Positions 45,001 through 52,432 of a stretch of DNA of 64,000 nucleotides are shown piece after piece. How positions within the stretch are numbered: position 1 is the stretch's first letter; each line of letters starts with the position of its first letter. Source of the DNA: Anaeromicropila herbilytica (GTDB lineage Bacteria > Bacillota > Clostridia > Lachnospirales > Lachnospiraceae). A model generated the notes under the pieces. That model had not been told where the DNA came from. It saw nothing but the letters and a program-made list of their open reading frames with translations, and searched no databases. Location of the stretch: assembly GCF_016591975.1 (NCBI RefSeq), contig NZ_AP024169.1:2457001-2521000 (forward strand), given 5' to 3'. Position numbers and translations under genes: made by a program.

Positions 45001-46857
45001 ACACCACTTTATCTTATCACTTAAACCACTTTCTTTTGCAATTCTCATTAATGTATTATACTGAGTTGGCAGGCCTGAATCAGTTATATCTCCTACAAAT
45101 GCAAGTGCATCAAGATTCGGATCTATGGTTTTAAATACAGATAAAGCATTTCTAAATTTGGTTGAAGCAGCTGCATTGGAACCGATATGAATATCACTAC
45201 CGACTGCAAGTCTAACTTTAACACCATCTCTTCCTAGTTGCTTCCAATCAGATTTTGGAGAAACGGTAACTTTTTTCACTACAGTTTTATTAAATGCTTG
45301 ATAAGTAATTAGATAGACTCCTGCTATCTCTGGTATAAATGTACCGTTAGACACACTTACCTCATTTTTATTCGGATCTTTTACCGTTATTGTTACATCA
45401 TAATTGTTATTTGCATCATAAGCATTCGCTGTAGGAATTGTTACAGTTTCATTCACGGCACTTGTTAATTCTTCACTACTATTGACAATGATATGGATAT
45501 CGTTCGCTTTTGCATATAACTTTGCTATCATACTTTGATCCATTGTTCCACTGAAAATGCGAACGAAGCTTAAATTGCAATCCATTGGATTTTCAATATT
45601 ACCACTTGCATTTGTATCCGCTCCTAGAACAAACCACTTTGCCGAATCTGCTGGTATTGTAAGTTCACCACTTGCAGGCTTTGAATCCTTAAGTTCGCCA
45701 TTTATATATAGATTCACATTGGTTCCATCATAAGTTGATACGGTATGAATCCATTGATTCTTTAACGATGATATATCAGAAGAGACGGTAATTGCGCTAC
45801 CACTTACGGTAGTCGTAAATTCAAGTGTTTTACCATCTTGATTTAGCTGGTATCCCAGTCCACCATTTTCTAGATTCATACAAGGCGCACCTTGAGTTCC
45901 ATTCAATTTCATCATGCTTTCCATGGTATATCCATTCTGGATTTTCGCGTAATCATCAGTAGTCATAGGATAAGCATATGCATCATCAACACCATTAAAA
46001 CTTGCCATATTCTTTCCCAAATGATCATTACTTGATATTGCAGGTGACCCATACTTCACTGCTTGGTGTGCTCCTGTTGATGAATCTTTTTCTGTTCCAT
46101 CGGTAAAGTCTACGTTTAAAATAGGCTCATTTTGAGCGGATACTACATCGTTAGATAGAACTAATTTACCGAATCCAGAAGTATCATTCCAAAAACTTGT
46201 TGCATTATTCTCAGCCCACCAAACAACTGTGTCGCATTCATTCGTGCCATGGGTGGATAGCTTATTGTCAACTGCAAGGTCAAATCCCATCTCTTTCTCA
46301 GTGTTTGGATCAATACCTAGACTCTCCCAAGATAGTGAAAATTCAGCATTCCAGCCTTTACTAGTTGCTTTCGTTACTGCTGAGATGTCTTGATATAATT
46401 TGGTGGTATCATTTTGAACTGCTGACCCCATTAAAATATATGGTTTATTGTTATCTACGGAATTATAGCCAATTCCAATCTGCCAATCACCTTTCACGTA
46501 AGGGGAATTCTGATGACAGGTAGGATCAAGCATGATACTCACAACATCACCATTCATCCACGAATCTCCATCGATTAATTCTGTGTCACCGATCACTTCT
46601 ACTGCAAAATACACATTTTTTGCATCCCATTTTACATCATAAATGGCACTATAAGACGAATTTCCCAGCATAGAAAGTGATACAGGGTTGTCTAGGGACC
46701 AGATGGAATCATCTAATTCTCCATCAATAATTGGTGCATTCATAGTTAATTTTGCAGATACAGTTTTACTGTACGTAGCAGCTAGGGATGTTACTGGTAA
46801 TAGCATGATAACCTGTAACATGATTAGCATCCAAGCTACAATTTTTCTCCATTTCAT
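42088..46857 (-). CDS. Large secreted metallophosphoesterase with CBM9-like and LamG modules
   Basis: A 1589-residue secreted protein. Order: signal peptide (1-27); CBM9-like sugar-binding domain (about 30-240, APIIDGELDDSIWS); LamG/concanavalin-like domain 1 (about 245-460); Ig-like strand domain; calcineurin-type phosphoesterase (about 548-800) with GSDIHIG, FVGDITDSG, MGNHEFYG, LAHHG and SGHSHS metal motifs; fibronectin III-like domain (about 852-976); LamG domain 2 (about 981-1196); a second Ig-like domain; a Pro/Thr-rich linker (about 1272-1356); and a C-terminal domain of about 230 residues I do not recognise. No LPxTG or S-layer motif is seen. It could remove phosphate from extracellular nucleotides, phospholipids or wall polymers while bound to glycans. 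GGAGG precedes the ATG; a terminator follows. Confidence 0.88.
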   Translation of the reverse strand: MKWRKIVAWMLIMLQVIMLLPVTSLAATYSKTVSAKLTMNAPIIDGELDDSIWSLDNPVSLSMLGNSSYSAIYDVKWDAKNVYFAVEVIGDTELIDGDSWMNGDVVSIMLDPTCHQNSPYVKGDWQIGIGYNSVDNNKPYILMGSAVQNDTTKLYQDISAVTKATSKGWNAEFSLSWESLGIDPNTEKEMGFDLAVDNKLSTHGTNECDTVVWWAENNATSFWNDTSGFGKLVLSNDVVSAQNEPILNVDFTDGTEKDSSTGAHQAVKYGSPAISSNDHLGKNMASFNGVDDAYAYPMTTDDYAKIQNGYTMESMMKLNGTQGAPCMNLENGGLGYQLNQDGKTLEFTTTVSGSAITVSSDISSLKNQWIHTVSTYDGTNVNLYINGELKDSKPASGELTIPADSAKWFVLGADTNASGNIENPMDCNLSFVRIFSGTMDQSMIAKLYAKANDIHIIVNSSEELTSAVNETVTIPTANAYDANNNYDVTITVKDPNKNEVSVSNGTFIPEIAGVYLITYQAFNKTVVKKVTVSPKSDWKQLGRDGVKVRLAVGSDIHIGSNAAASTKFRNALSVFKTIDPNLDALAFVGDITDSGLPTQYNTLMRIAKESGLSDKIKWCMGNHEFYGWSSTTDAINQFKASTGSSPNEVVKIGGSNGITLIKLGASDANADYSGQYEFLKNALETAAKENPTAPIFVLAHHGVPNTAYVTDEWYGTYGDDMIKLMAKYPQIIHISGHSHSTVDDPRSIDQSAGFTCIQDSTVAAYFENESGMINSEGSHSTYPEYSSEASQALMIDVDNNNVVTIRRMDLTSAKYINGDDPWVINTPDLVANKNFTYTKELAKTSKPPVFASGSTVKATKTSANSVNFSFSQASAADALDSIVLGDSDSNMVHSYKMIIENTKTGEKVSDKKFQRDYYLRFSDYYRSTQSPTLSAKINGLEPKTEYKIEVFALTPYNVESSNSISTTFTTEAASNKPSEKILDVDFADGTAKDNSEVAHNTVVKGAPVLSNNEALGKYMASFDGEDDAYAYYLSSEDYDKFKESFTMGCMFQLNQYKNSDIFMNCEGAGLGYELNGDGHTLEFWAHINGEYKVVSTDISTIKNKWIHAVTTYDGTEMKLYINGTLKDSKNTSGTLDIPNDLAKWLMIGSDTGNEGNVQSPANCNVSNALLLSGAISGQDVLALYQKDNPIRITVKDEIKSNGTVGDQIVIPVGTARDANNNYDVTIDVLDPDGKAVNIENGKIVLSKAGTYKVQYNAGSSKKTYSIIVASSEPSTPTPTPTTQPTVAPTTVPTATPTTKPTTAPTTVPTAIPTIATPIPTVKPTIVPTPIPTTKPTTVPTPKSTTVPSTKPTDTPTTAKKSREVTMNFKCDDSKNTSAKITITRTILSDGTKKDTLHLDEHAITKTIKALVKQKNTHLIINISDTKNDYADEVEVQLTKDIASILVKNNATLQVQTKKGNIEISKKSLINSKGKNIRITISDIKDKKIIKDMMNSLSKKSKGTTMIGLPIHIKMNQNYNMKVTIPIDTKVLPTNKDKMKEFISSLVVMIQGDDHKIHLQKGTIIYNEHGVPIGITISIDQSCSLASIKK

Positions 46858-47100
46858 GTTTTGCCCTCCTATTATACTTATGTTTACGATTTGATTCCGA
46901 AGTTATGTGATCCTATTGGTTGGTTACTCTATTTTCTATTGTTAACCGTTCGTTATAGAATATAATAGGTCATTAACTTCAGTAGCAATTTAATATTACC
47001 TTATATTGCCATATAGCTATATCTTATTTGCGTAAGTATTATGTAAAATTTATGTAATAGGAGGGGAAGGAAGTTTCTTTGTATGTTTATATTAATAAAC

Positions 47101-47129
47101 AAAAAAAGTGACAGGTCATCCCTGCCACT
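47101..47129 (-). terminator. Terminator of the ABC-2 exporter operon
   Basis: Minus strand AGTGGCAGG and CCTGTCACT around GATGA, followed by TTTTTTT. Confidence 0.9.
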
Positions 47130-47150
47130 ATATATTTATTACATTTCATC

Positions 47151-47921
47151 CTATATTCTTTTATGATTAAAATGAATAATAGTTACAATCCCGCTGATTA
47201 CAATCAATACAATCGTAACGACAATTGCTAAAGTATAATCTTGTATCTTAGTAGCGCCTGCTAGCAACTCCACCCCCCTAGTTAACTTAGTTGGTAGAAG
47301 ATCTACTAACTTAGGAATCATACCAAGTAATAAAACAACCGCATACATTAACCCCGTCGCAAGCAAGACTGCAGTACTTGTATTCAACAACGATGAGAAC
47401 AGCATAATCAGTGATATAAGCCATAATCCAAATAAATATGATGTAAATGCAGCAAATACACAATGTTTTGCTGTGCTATTATCCCAGAAATATGCATTAT
47501 ATCCATATGTGATTCCAAAGCACAGTAGGTAACATATGCTCCAACTTATCAGTACTGCAAGATACTTCGACACAATTACTTTCCACCTAGGAAGTCCCTT
47601 GGTTAGCATATTGATCAGAGTTCCTTTTTGATATTCTAAAGTCAGTACTCCACAGAACATAACAACGAACGCAATAAATTCCATCGACATATTCTTATAA
47701 TACTGTTGCCAAGAAGTAAGTGCTGTTACAACGGTTTTTCCAATTGTGATGCCTTGATCTTTCATTGAGTCTGCAAGCATGTCGTACATCCAAGGAGTAA
47801 GTTTTGCAATTGCAGGGCTCATGATTCCAAAGATGACAAATAGAATAAGTAGAATATATACCTTTCCAGTTCGAATAATCTCCATGAATTCTTTTTTGGT
47901 AAATGCAGCTAACTGTCTCAT
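47151..47921 (-). CDS. ABC-2 type permease
   Basis: A 256-residue membrane protein with six hydrophobic segments (for example VYILLILFVIFGIMSP, FIAFVVMFCGVLTLEY, LAVLISWSICYLLCFGITYG and the last TLAIVVTIVLIVISGIVTII). The layout is that of NatB/BcrB-type ABC-2 exporters. QKGTLINMLTKGLPRWKVIV is the cytoplasmic coupling helix region typical of the family. Its start overlaps the ATPase stop by four bases (ATGA). It is the last gene of a four-gene operon with a regulator and a small membrane protein. The cargo is unknown; peptide or Na+ export are both seen in relatives. Confidence 0.88.
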   Translation of the reverse strand: MRQLAAFTKKEFMEIIRTGKVYILLILFVIFGIMSPAIAKLTPWMYDMLADSMKDQGITIGKTVVTALTSWQQYYKNMSMEFIAFVVMFCGVLTLEYQKGTLINMLTKGLPRWKVIVSKYLAVLISWSICYLLCFGITYGYNAYFWDNSTAKHCVFAAFTSYLFGLWLISLIMLFSSLLNTSTAVLLATGLMYAVVLLLGMIPKLVDLLPTKLTRGVELLAGATKIQDYTLAIVVTIVLIVISGIVTIIHFNHKRI

Positions 47922-48820
47922 TTGCTGACCACCTCCAGAAATAAGGATTCCAACGTTGGCTCACGCATCTCAATCTTCACTGGATAGATCTGATTTTCAT
48001 ACAACAATCTCATAGCTGCCATCATATCTTCTTTTGTTTTACCATTAAACGAAAGTTCTGTTCCACTTAGAAATTCGCATCCCATATAAATATTTGCGAA
48101 GTTTTTCGCATCATCTACTTTATCGAACTCAATCATAAATCCATCACTTTTTCGCATATTTCGTATCTCTTCTAAGGTACCGTTTAATGCAAGTGTTCCA
48201 TTATGAAGTAAGCCAATTTCATCACATATACGCTCAACATCAGATAAGATATGAGTAGAGAATATTACTGTTGTCTGTTTCTTAATCGATTGTAAGATAT
48301 CAATAATCTCTTTTCTTCCAATTGGATCAAGAGCTGAGGTTGGTTCGTCACAGATTAATATCTTTGGCTTATTAAGAAGCGCTTGTGCAATTCCTAGTCT
48401 TTGCTTCATTCCCCTTGAGAACCCTTGGATTCTTTTATTTGCTTTTTCAAGTCCAACTAATTCTAGCAGTTCCGGAATTCTATTTTTTATCTGGCTCTCT
48501 GCTACTCCAGTGATTTCTCCACATAGTCTTAGATATTCTGTTGGTGTCATATATCCATAGAACTCTGGCACATCAGGTAGATAACCAATATAACGATTTG
48601 TATTTGTTTGCCCATATGTTACACGTTCTCCATTTACCTGAATGACACCAGAATCTACGGAATATAATCCTAGAATCATCTTCATTGTAGTTGTCTTTCC
48701 CGCACCATTTTCTCCTATAAATCCATAGATTGTATTCTCTGACACCTGAAATGACAAATCATTAAGAATCTGATGACTACCAAATCGCTTTGATACATTT
48801 GATAGTGTTAACATCTCCAT
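47918..48820 (-). CDS. ABC transporter ATPase (BcrA/CcmA type)
   Basis: A 300-residue ATPase pairing with the ABC-2 permease. Walker A FIGENGAGKTTTMKMIL near residue 37, signature FSRGMKQRLGIAQAL (SRGMKQR, as in BcrA-like proteins), Walker B ILICDEPTSALDPIG and H-loop IFSTHILSDVERICDEI are intact, followed by an 80-residue C-terminal extension usual for the DrrA/BcrA group. ATG at 48820 lies one base after the upstream stop and has GAGG before it; ATG at 48829 overlaps the upstream gene and is less likely. Confidence 0.92.
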   Translation of the reverse strand: MEMLTLSNVSKRFGSHQILNDLSFQVSENTIYGFIGENGAGKTTTMKMILGLYSVDSGVIQVNGERVTYGQTNTNRYIGYLPDVPEFYGYMTPTEYLRLCGEITGVAESQIKNRIPELLELVGLEKANKRIQGFSRGMKQRLGIAQALLNKPKILICDEPTSALDPIGRKEIIDILQSIKKQTTVIFSTHILSDVERICDEIGLLHNGTLALNGTLEEIRNMRKSDGFMIEFDKVDDAKNFANIYMGCEFLSGTELSFNGKTKEDMMAAMRLLYENQIYPVKIEMREPTLESLFLEVVSK

Positions 48821-48821
48821 C

Positions 48822-49022
48822 TTAGGCATCCTCTTTTCCTAATAAGAAATATAGAATTGGTCCTACAAATTCCATACCAACAATAACAATTATAATCCAT
48901 AGGACACGGTTTCCTCTTTTATAATGATCATGTGTCAGAATATGACGTAATGTGATTACTATTAATAAGACTTCCGCAATCACTAACGGAATTAAAAATG
49001 GTAATGCTTCTGATAGTTCCAT
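48822..49022 (-). CDS. Small PLDc_N-type membrane protein
   Basis: A 66-residue protein with two membrane helices (ALPFLIPLVIAEVLLIVITL and VLWIIIVIVGMEFVGPILYF) ending GPILYFLLGKEDA, the pattern of the PLDc_N (phospholipase D nuclease N-terminal) domain, here standing alone. Such small proteins are common next to ABC-2 exporters in Firmicutes and may be an accessory subunit. ATG at 49022 has GGGAG eight bases upstream. It is the second gene of the operon. Confidence 0.8.
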   Translation of the reverse strand: MELSEALPFLIPLVIAEVLLIVITLRHILTHDHYKRGNRVLWIIIVIVGMEFVGPILYFLLGKEDA

Positions 49023-49039
49023 AATAACAACTCCCATCT

Positions 49040-49054
49040 GTCGCCTTTGGCGAC
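49040..49054. promoter_or_regulatory. Short hairpin between the regulator and the export genes
   Basis: GTCGCC and GGCGAC around TTT, 17 bases before the start of the small membrane protein. It has no T run. It may stabilise or partly attenuate the downstream message. Confidence 0.35.
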
Positions 49055-49095
49055 CTATAAATTCAATATGTGAAATGTCTTTTATTTCACACTAG

Positions 49096-50217
49096 TTAAA
49101 CATTTCTTTTTCTTTCAATTTGCTTCTTTAAATGAATATATTGCTCATGTTCAAATAAGATACTTAATCCCGGATACTCGATCGCAGGGATTAAACTATC
49201 TAATACTACTCTTTCATTCCTTGGTGCATCTGTTTGCAGATCAAACCCTTGAAACCATTCCTCTAATCGGTTAAAATAGTCATCTCCATGAAGTACTAAT
49301 CCGCTTTCAATAAAATGTAGACTTCCATTTACAAAGACCGTAAGTTCTACTAGTGCTTTCTCTATTTGTTGATGTACACAATAGTATAATGCAGATTGAT
49401 AATGATACTTTAAAGTTGTATTCGGATGCAGACTCTCCAATTGATAAGCTTCTATGATCTGATCGATTCTATGAATTGTGGTATCACAAAATTCCTGGTC
49501 CCTAATATGAAATCCGATCATAGCGATACTATTCTCCACTAGATTTAATAACTGTGTATATATCGTGATCTGACTATGAAGTTCTGCCTTTTTATTATCA
49601 CCAATTATCTGGTATGCTTGAAATAGTACCAAATCAGATTGTGTAATAAATTTCTTTAGTTCATAAAGTGGCTCTAAATCCTCAATTACATCTTTTGCAT
49701 TTCCCAGTGTAAGATTCGCGACTGCTTTAAGTGCGATAGCCTCATTGCATAACCCTACCTCGTTGCATGAAGCTCTAATATGATTGCATAGCTCTACTGC
49801 CTCTTTCAGAATCGTTGTTTGTTTTTCTCTATCCTCTGTTAGCATAAAATGATTGATCCAAAGTACTACAATCTGCATTAGTAACGGATAACAGGAATAA
49901 TATTTCTTCACAAATTGCCTGCTCCTTGTTACAACCTCATCAAAAGGTAGTGTGGCAAAATCTGATGCCAGATCCTGATAACATTTCTTAATCTGCTCTG
50001 GACTCATCTGAGGCTCATAACCTAACAATTCATCAATACTGACATCAAAATATGCTGCAATCTGGGGTAATAATAATATATCTGGATAACTTTGTTTGGT
50101 CTCCCATTTGGAAACCGATGCTTTCGTAACTCCTAGAAAAGTAGCAAGTTGATCCTGCGTTATTTCTTTCTTATGCCGAAGCATTACGATATTATCAGAT
50201 AATCTTAGATAACTCAT
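49096..50217 (-). CDS. XRE-type HTH regulator with helical repeat domain
   Basis: A 373-residue regulator. The first 60 residues are a Cro/CI-type helix-turn-helix (KKEITQDQLATFLGVTKASV then SKWETKQSYPDILLLPQIA). The remaining 300 are helical and fit a TPR-like solenoid, for example ELCNHIRASCNEVGLCNEAI and DVIEDLEPLYELKKFITQSD. This layout recalls RRNPP regulators that respond to secreted peptides, but the same shape occurs in regulators with no peptide ligand. GGGGG precedes the ATG. It heads the operon for the PLDc_N protein and ABC-2 exporter. A palindrome at 50279-50307 may be its operator. Confidence 0.85.
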   Translation of the reverse strand: MSYLRLSDNIVMLRHKKEITQDQLATFLGVTKASVSKWETKQSYPDILLLPQIAAYFDVSIDELLGYEPQMSPEQIKKCYQDLASDFATLPFDEVVTRSRQFVKKYYSCYPLLMQIVVLWINHFMLTEDREKQTTILKEAVELCNHIRASCNEVGLCNEAIALKAVANLTLGNAKDVIEDLEPLYELKKFITQSDLVLFQAYQIIGDNKKAELHSQITIYTQLLNLVENSIAMIGFHIRDQEFCDTTIHRIDQIIEAYQLESLHPNTTLKYHYQSALYYCVHQQIEKALVELTVFVNGSLHFIESGLVLHGDDYFNRLEEWFQGFDLQTDAPRNERVVLDSLIPAIEYPGLSILFEHEQYIHLKKQIERKRNV

Positions 50218-50278
50218 CGCGTTCCCCCTTTCTCTTAAGTATATTATACTATAATTAAAATAATTTTAAATGGATTTA

Positions 50279-50307
50279 CAGTTGATTTTGTGATACAAAG
50301 TCAACTG
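50279..50307. promoter_or_regulatory. Palindrome upstream of the XRE-type gene
   Basis: CAGTTGATTTTGT and ACAAAGTCAACTG: 13-bp arms with one mismatch around GAT. It lies 62 bases before the XRE start, upstream of a TATAAT, consistent with an autoregulatory operator. Confidence 0.5.
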
Positions 50308-50363
50308 ATAGGATACAAAAGTGAATCAGATTCAGTCTCAAAGACATACCGATATATTAAGTT

Positions 50364-50386
50364 AAGCAGAGCATTAGACTCTGCTT
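50364..50386 (-). terminator. Hairpin after the GNAT gene
   Basis: AAGCAGAG and CTCTGCTT around CATTAGA, 63 bases beyond the GNAT stop. No T run, so weak. Confidence 0.4.
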
Positions 50387-50448
50387 GAATTATATGTACA
50401 TATAAATATCAATATCAACCATAAGTTATAACGAAATACGATTGATTA

Positions 50449-50865
50449 TCACATGCTAAATCTAACAAATGCGACACAGCCATATTCATTACTTTGCACA
50501 AGTCCTATATGATTATAAAATTGAATAGTTTCCTCACGATTGTCAGTAAGTAATATCGTTTGATATACATTTGAATATTCTTCTAATATCTGCTTTATCA
50601 AAGCACTTCCGATTCCTTCACGTTGATATTCTTTTAATACAATGATATCTTGGATATATATCATGGAATAGCCATCCCCTACAACTCGAATTACTCCAAC
50701 TATCTTTTCTTCCGAGTAAGCAATCAGAATTCTCAATGAATTGTTATATGCATTTTCTAACATTGGTTTATTATTAATATAATTTGCCCATCCGGCATCC
50801 TTATATAATTCAACAACCTCTTCAAAATTATTTTTTTCATAACTTTTTATCTTTAAATTTATCAT
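50449..50865 (-). CDS. GNAT family N-acetyltransferase
   Basis: A 138-residue acetyltransferase. NLKIKSYEKNNFEEVVELYK is the opening, ILIAYSEEKIVGVIRVVGDG the central strands, DIIVLKEYQREGIGSALIKQ the acetyl-CoA loop (YQREGIGS), and TIQFYNHIGLVQSNEYGCVA the C-terminal part. The family usually acetylates an amine of a small molecule or an antibiotic; the acceptor is not known. GGAG stands nine bases before the ATG. Single-gene unit with a weak hairpin downstream. Confidence 0.88.
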   Translation of the reverse strand: MINLKIKSYEKNNFEEVVELYKDAGWANYINNKPMLENAYNNSLRILIAYSEEKIVGVIRVVGDGYSMIYIQDIIVLKEYQREGIGSALIKQILEEYSNVYQTILLTDNREETIQFYNHIGLVQSNEYGCVAFVRFSM

Positions 50866-51053
50866 TCATATTCTCCATTTTTTTTATTAGTTTTTTCTTA
50901 AAAATATTTAAATAGCAAACGTCTAGTATCATGAACCAAATATCTCAATTTTCTCTTGATATAGCACTTATATCCACTCTTTCATTTATTTTATAGTATC
51001 TATAATTTATATTCAAGATTTAAAGTGTTACAAGTCTTTTATAAACACAAAAT

Positions 51054-51094
51054 ATGAGTGTGAAAGTGATGTGGTTATATCCTTTCACACTCAT
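51054..51094 (-). terminator. Terminator of the PadR/DUF2812 operon
   Basis: ATGAGTGTGAAAG and CTTTCACACTCAT, perfect 13-bp arms, with TATTTTG on the minus-strand exit side. Confidence 0.7.
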
Positions 51095-51107
51095 ATTATA
51101 AATCTTC

Positions 51108-51665
51108 CTATTGAATAGGATTTCTTAAATCAAATACCATCTTAAAAAGTTTTAAAAATTGCCCAAAGGAAAAGCTAGTTGCCACCATCATAGTAATTCC
51201 TGCCCAAGGAATTGCTTTATCCAAAAAGTCATCACCATGAAATATCGTGGTAAAAGCAAAAAGATATAGAATCATGCAAGAAAATAGAAACAAAGGTATG
51301 GATAATTCAAATAGATGGTAGATGATTCTTTTATACATTTCGATTTTAGAAGCATTGTCGCTAAAAATGGTATTGGCAGTATCCCAACCTTCTCTCTTCT
51401 TACGAAAATAGAACCACTTACCATAGTGAAATACATATTCCCAACCATAATCTAAGAACATCTGAATATAACTCTCGTCTTTCTCTGTATTCTCATTGAA
51501 ATCAAGCTGATAGATCCATTCTTCAGCATTGCATTTTTCAAAATAATACTTTATACCATTTGTTTTTACGAGCTTCCAACCAGACTTATGTTGTTCTAAT
51601 AACCATTTCTCTTCTTCCTTAAAATCTGCAATACCAAATTTTTTTCTCTCGATCTTAGTTTCCAT
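51108..51665 (-). CDS. DUF2812 membrane protein
   Basis: A 185-residue protein. The first 110 residues are a cytoplasmic DUF2812 region with two repeats of the type EEKWLLEQHKSGWKLVKTNG ... YYFEKC and ESYIQMFLDYGWEYVFHYGK ... YFRKK. Two membrane helices follow (LSIPLFLFSCMILYLFAF and WAGITMMVATSFSFG). In Firmicutes DUF2812 genes sit with PadR repressors, as here, and the protein may be a membrane-stress effector. Its ATG overlaps the PadR stop by 11 bases, so the two are translationally coupled. Confidence 0.88.
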   Translation of the reverse strand: METKIERKKFGIADFKEEEKWLLEQHKSGWKLVKTNGIKYYFEKCNAEEWIYQLDFNENTEKDESYIQMFLDYGWEYVFHYGKWFYFRKKREGWDTANTIFSDNASKIEMYKRIIYHLFELSIPLFLFSCMILYLFAFTTIFHGDDFLDKAIPWAGITMMVATSFSFGQFLKLFKMVFDLRNPIQ

Positions 51666-51981
51666 TATACAACTCTCCCTTACTATTTTTGTATAAACGT
51701 TCTATTCTCTTGAGCTCGATATCTAGTATGTTTTGCCCTAAATTAGTGATGATATATAGTTTTCTACTATTTGTCTCTTTTGTATATTGAATTAATCCAT
51801 CCTTCTCCATCTTGGACAGATTCGTATACATAGTTCCTGCACTAATCACAATTTCATCATTCGTCATTTCTTTCACGCGTTCCGTGATATTATAAGCATG
51901 CATTTCTTCTTGAAGACAGAACAATATATAAAAACCAGTCTCTGTCATAGGTATATATATTTTTTGGATTTTCTTATTCAT
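51655..51981 (-). CDS. PadR-family transcriptional repressor
   Basis: A 108-residue winged-helix repressor of the short PadR type: PMTETGFYILFCLQEEMHAY is the first helices, MTNDEIVISAGTMYTNLSKM the recognition helix, and EKDGLIQYTKETNSRKLYII the wing, then a short dimer helix. The start at 51981 follows GGGGGTG; a longer frame to 52014 lacks a site. It most likely represses its own operon with the DUF2812 gene until an unknown signal is met. Confidence 0.9.
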   Translation of the reverse strand: MNKKIQKIYIPMTETGFYILFCLQEEMHAYNITERVKEMTNDEIVISAGTMYTNLSKMEKDGLIQYTKETNSRKLYIITNLGQNILDIELKRIERLYKNSKGELYNGN

Positions 51982-52301
51982 ATTGCACCCCCATGTAACA
52001 TTAAACTTGTACATTCCTTTGTTATATGAATTTCTACTATATCTTAATGTGATATTATATATACTTATATCATATCAGATATCACTACATTTTTCCATAT
52101 AATGTATGTACTTTTATTAAAATTAAGATGTCAATTATCCTTAATCCATAAAATATTTTATATGCATGAGTGTTGTATTGAAAAGTCATATATATAACAA
52201 ATCATTATATATATGAAATTAAAAGAATGTACTTTTGTAGTGTATTAATATAAGCTCCATGGAAGATTAAACGTAATAAATTAAAAATGATTATTTTAAA
52301 A
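51982..52301. other. AT-rich gap
   Basis: Contains the region upstream of the PadR operon, with a dense ATATATATCATATCAGATATCA palindromic tract (about 52060-52082) that could hold the PadR operator. No gene seen. Confidence 0.35.
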
Positions 52302-52303
52302 AA

Positions 52304-52335
52304 GGTAAGACAAAATATACATTGATTGCCTTACC
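52304..52335 (-). terminator. Terminator of the GH127 gene
   Basis: Minus strand GGTAAGGC and GTCTTACC with TTTTTT following. Confidence 0.75.
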
Positions 52336-52432
52336 ATTTTATACATGCTAATATTCATAACTTGAAGAATATACATTTTTAATCTTAATTGTATATTCTC
52401 TTCTATATTATAATTTACCTTTTAAATGATTT

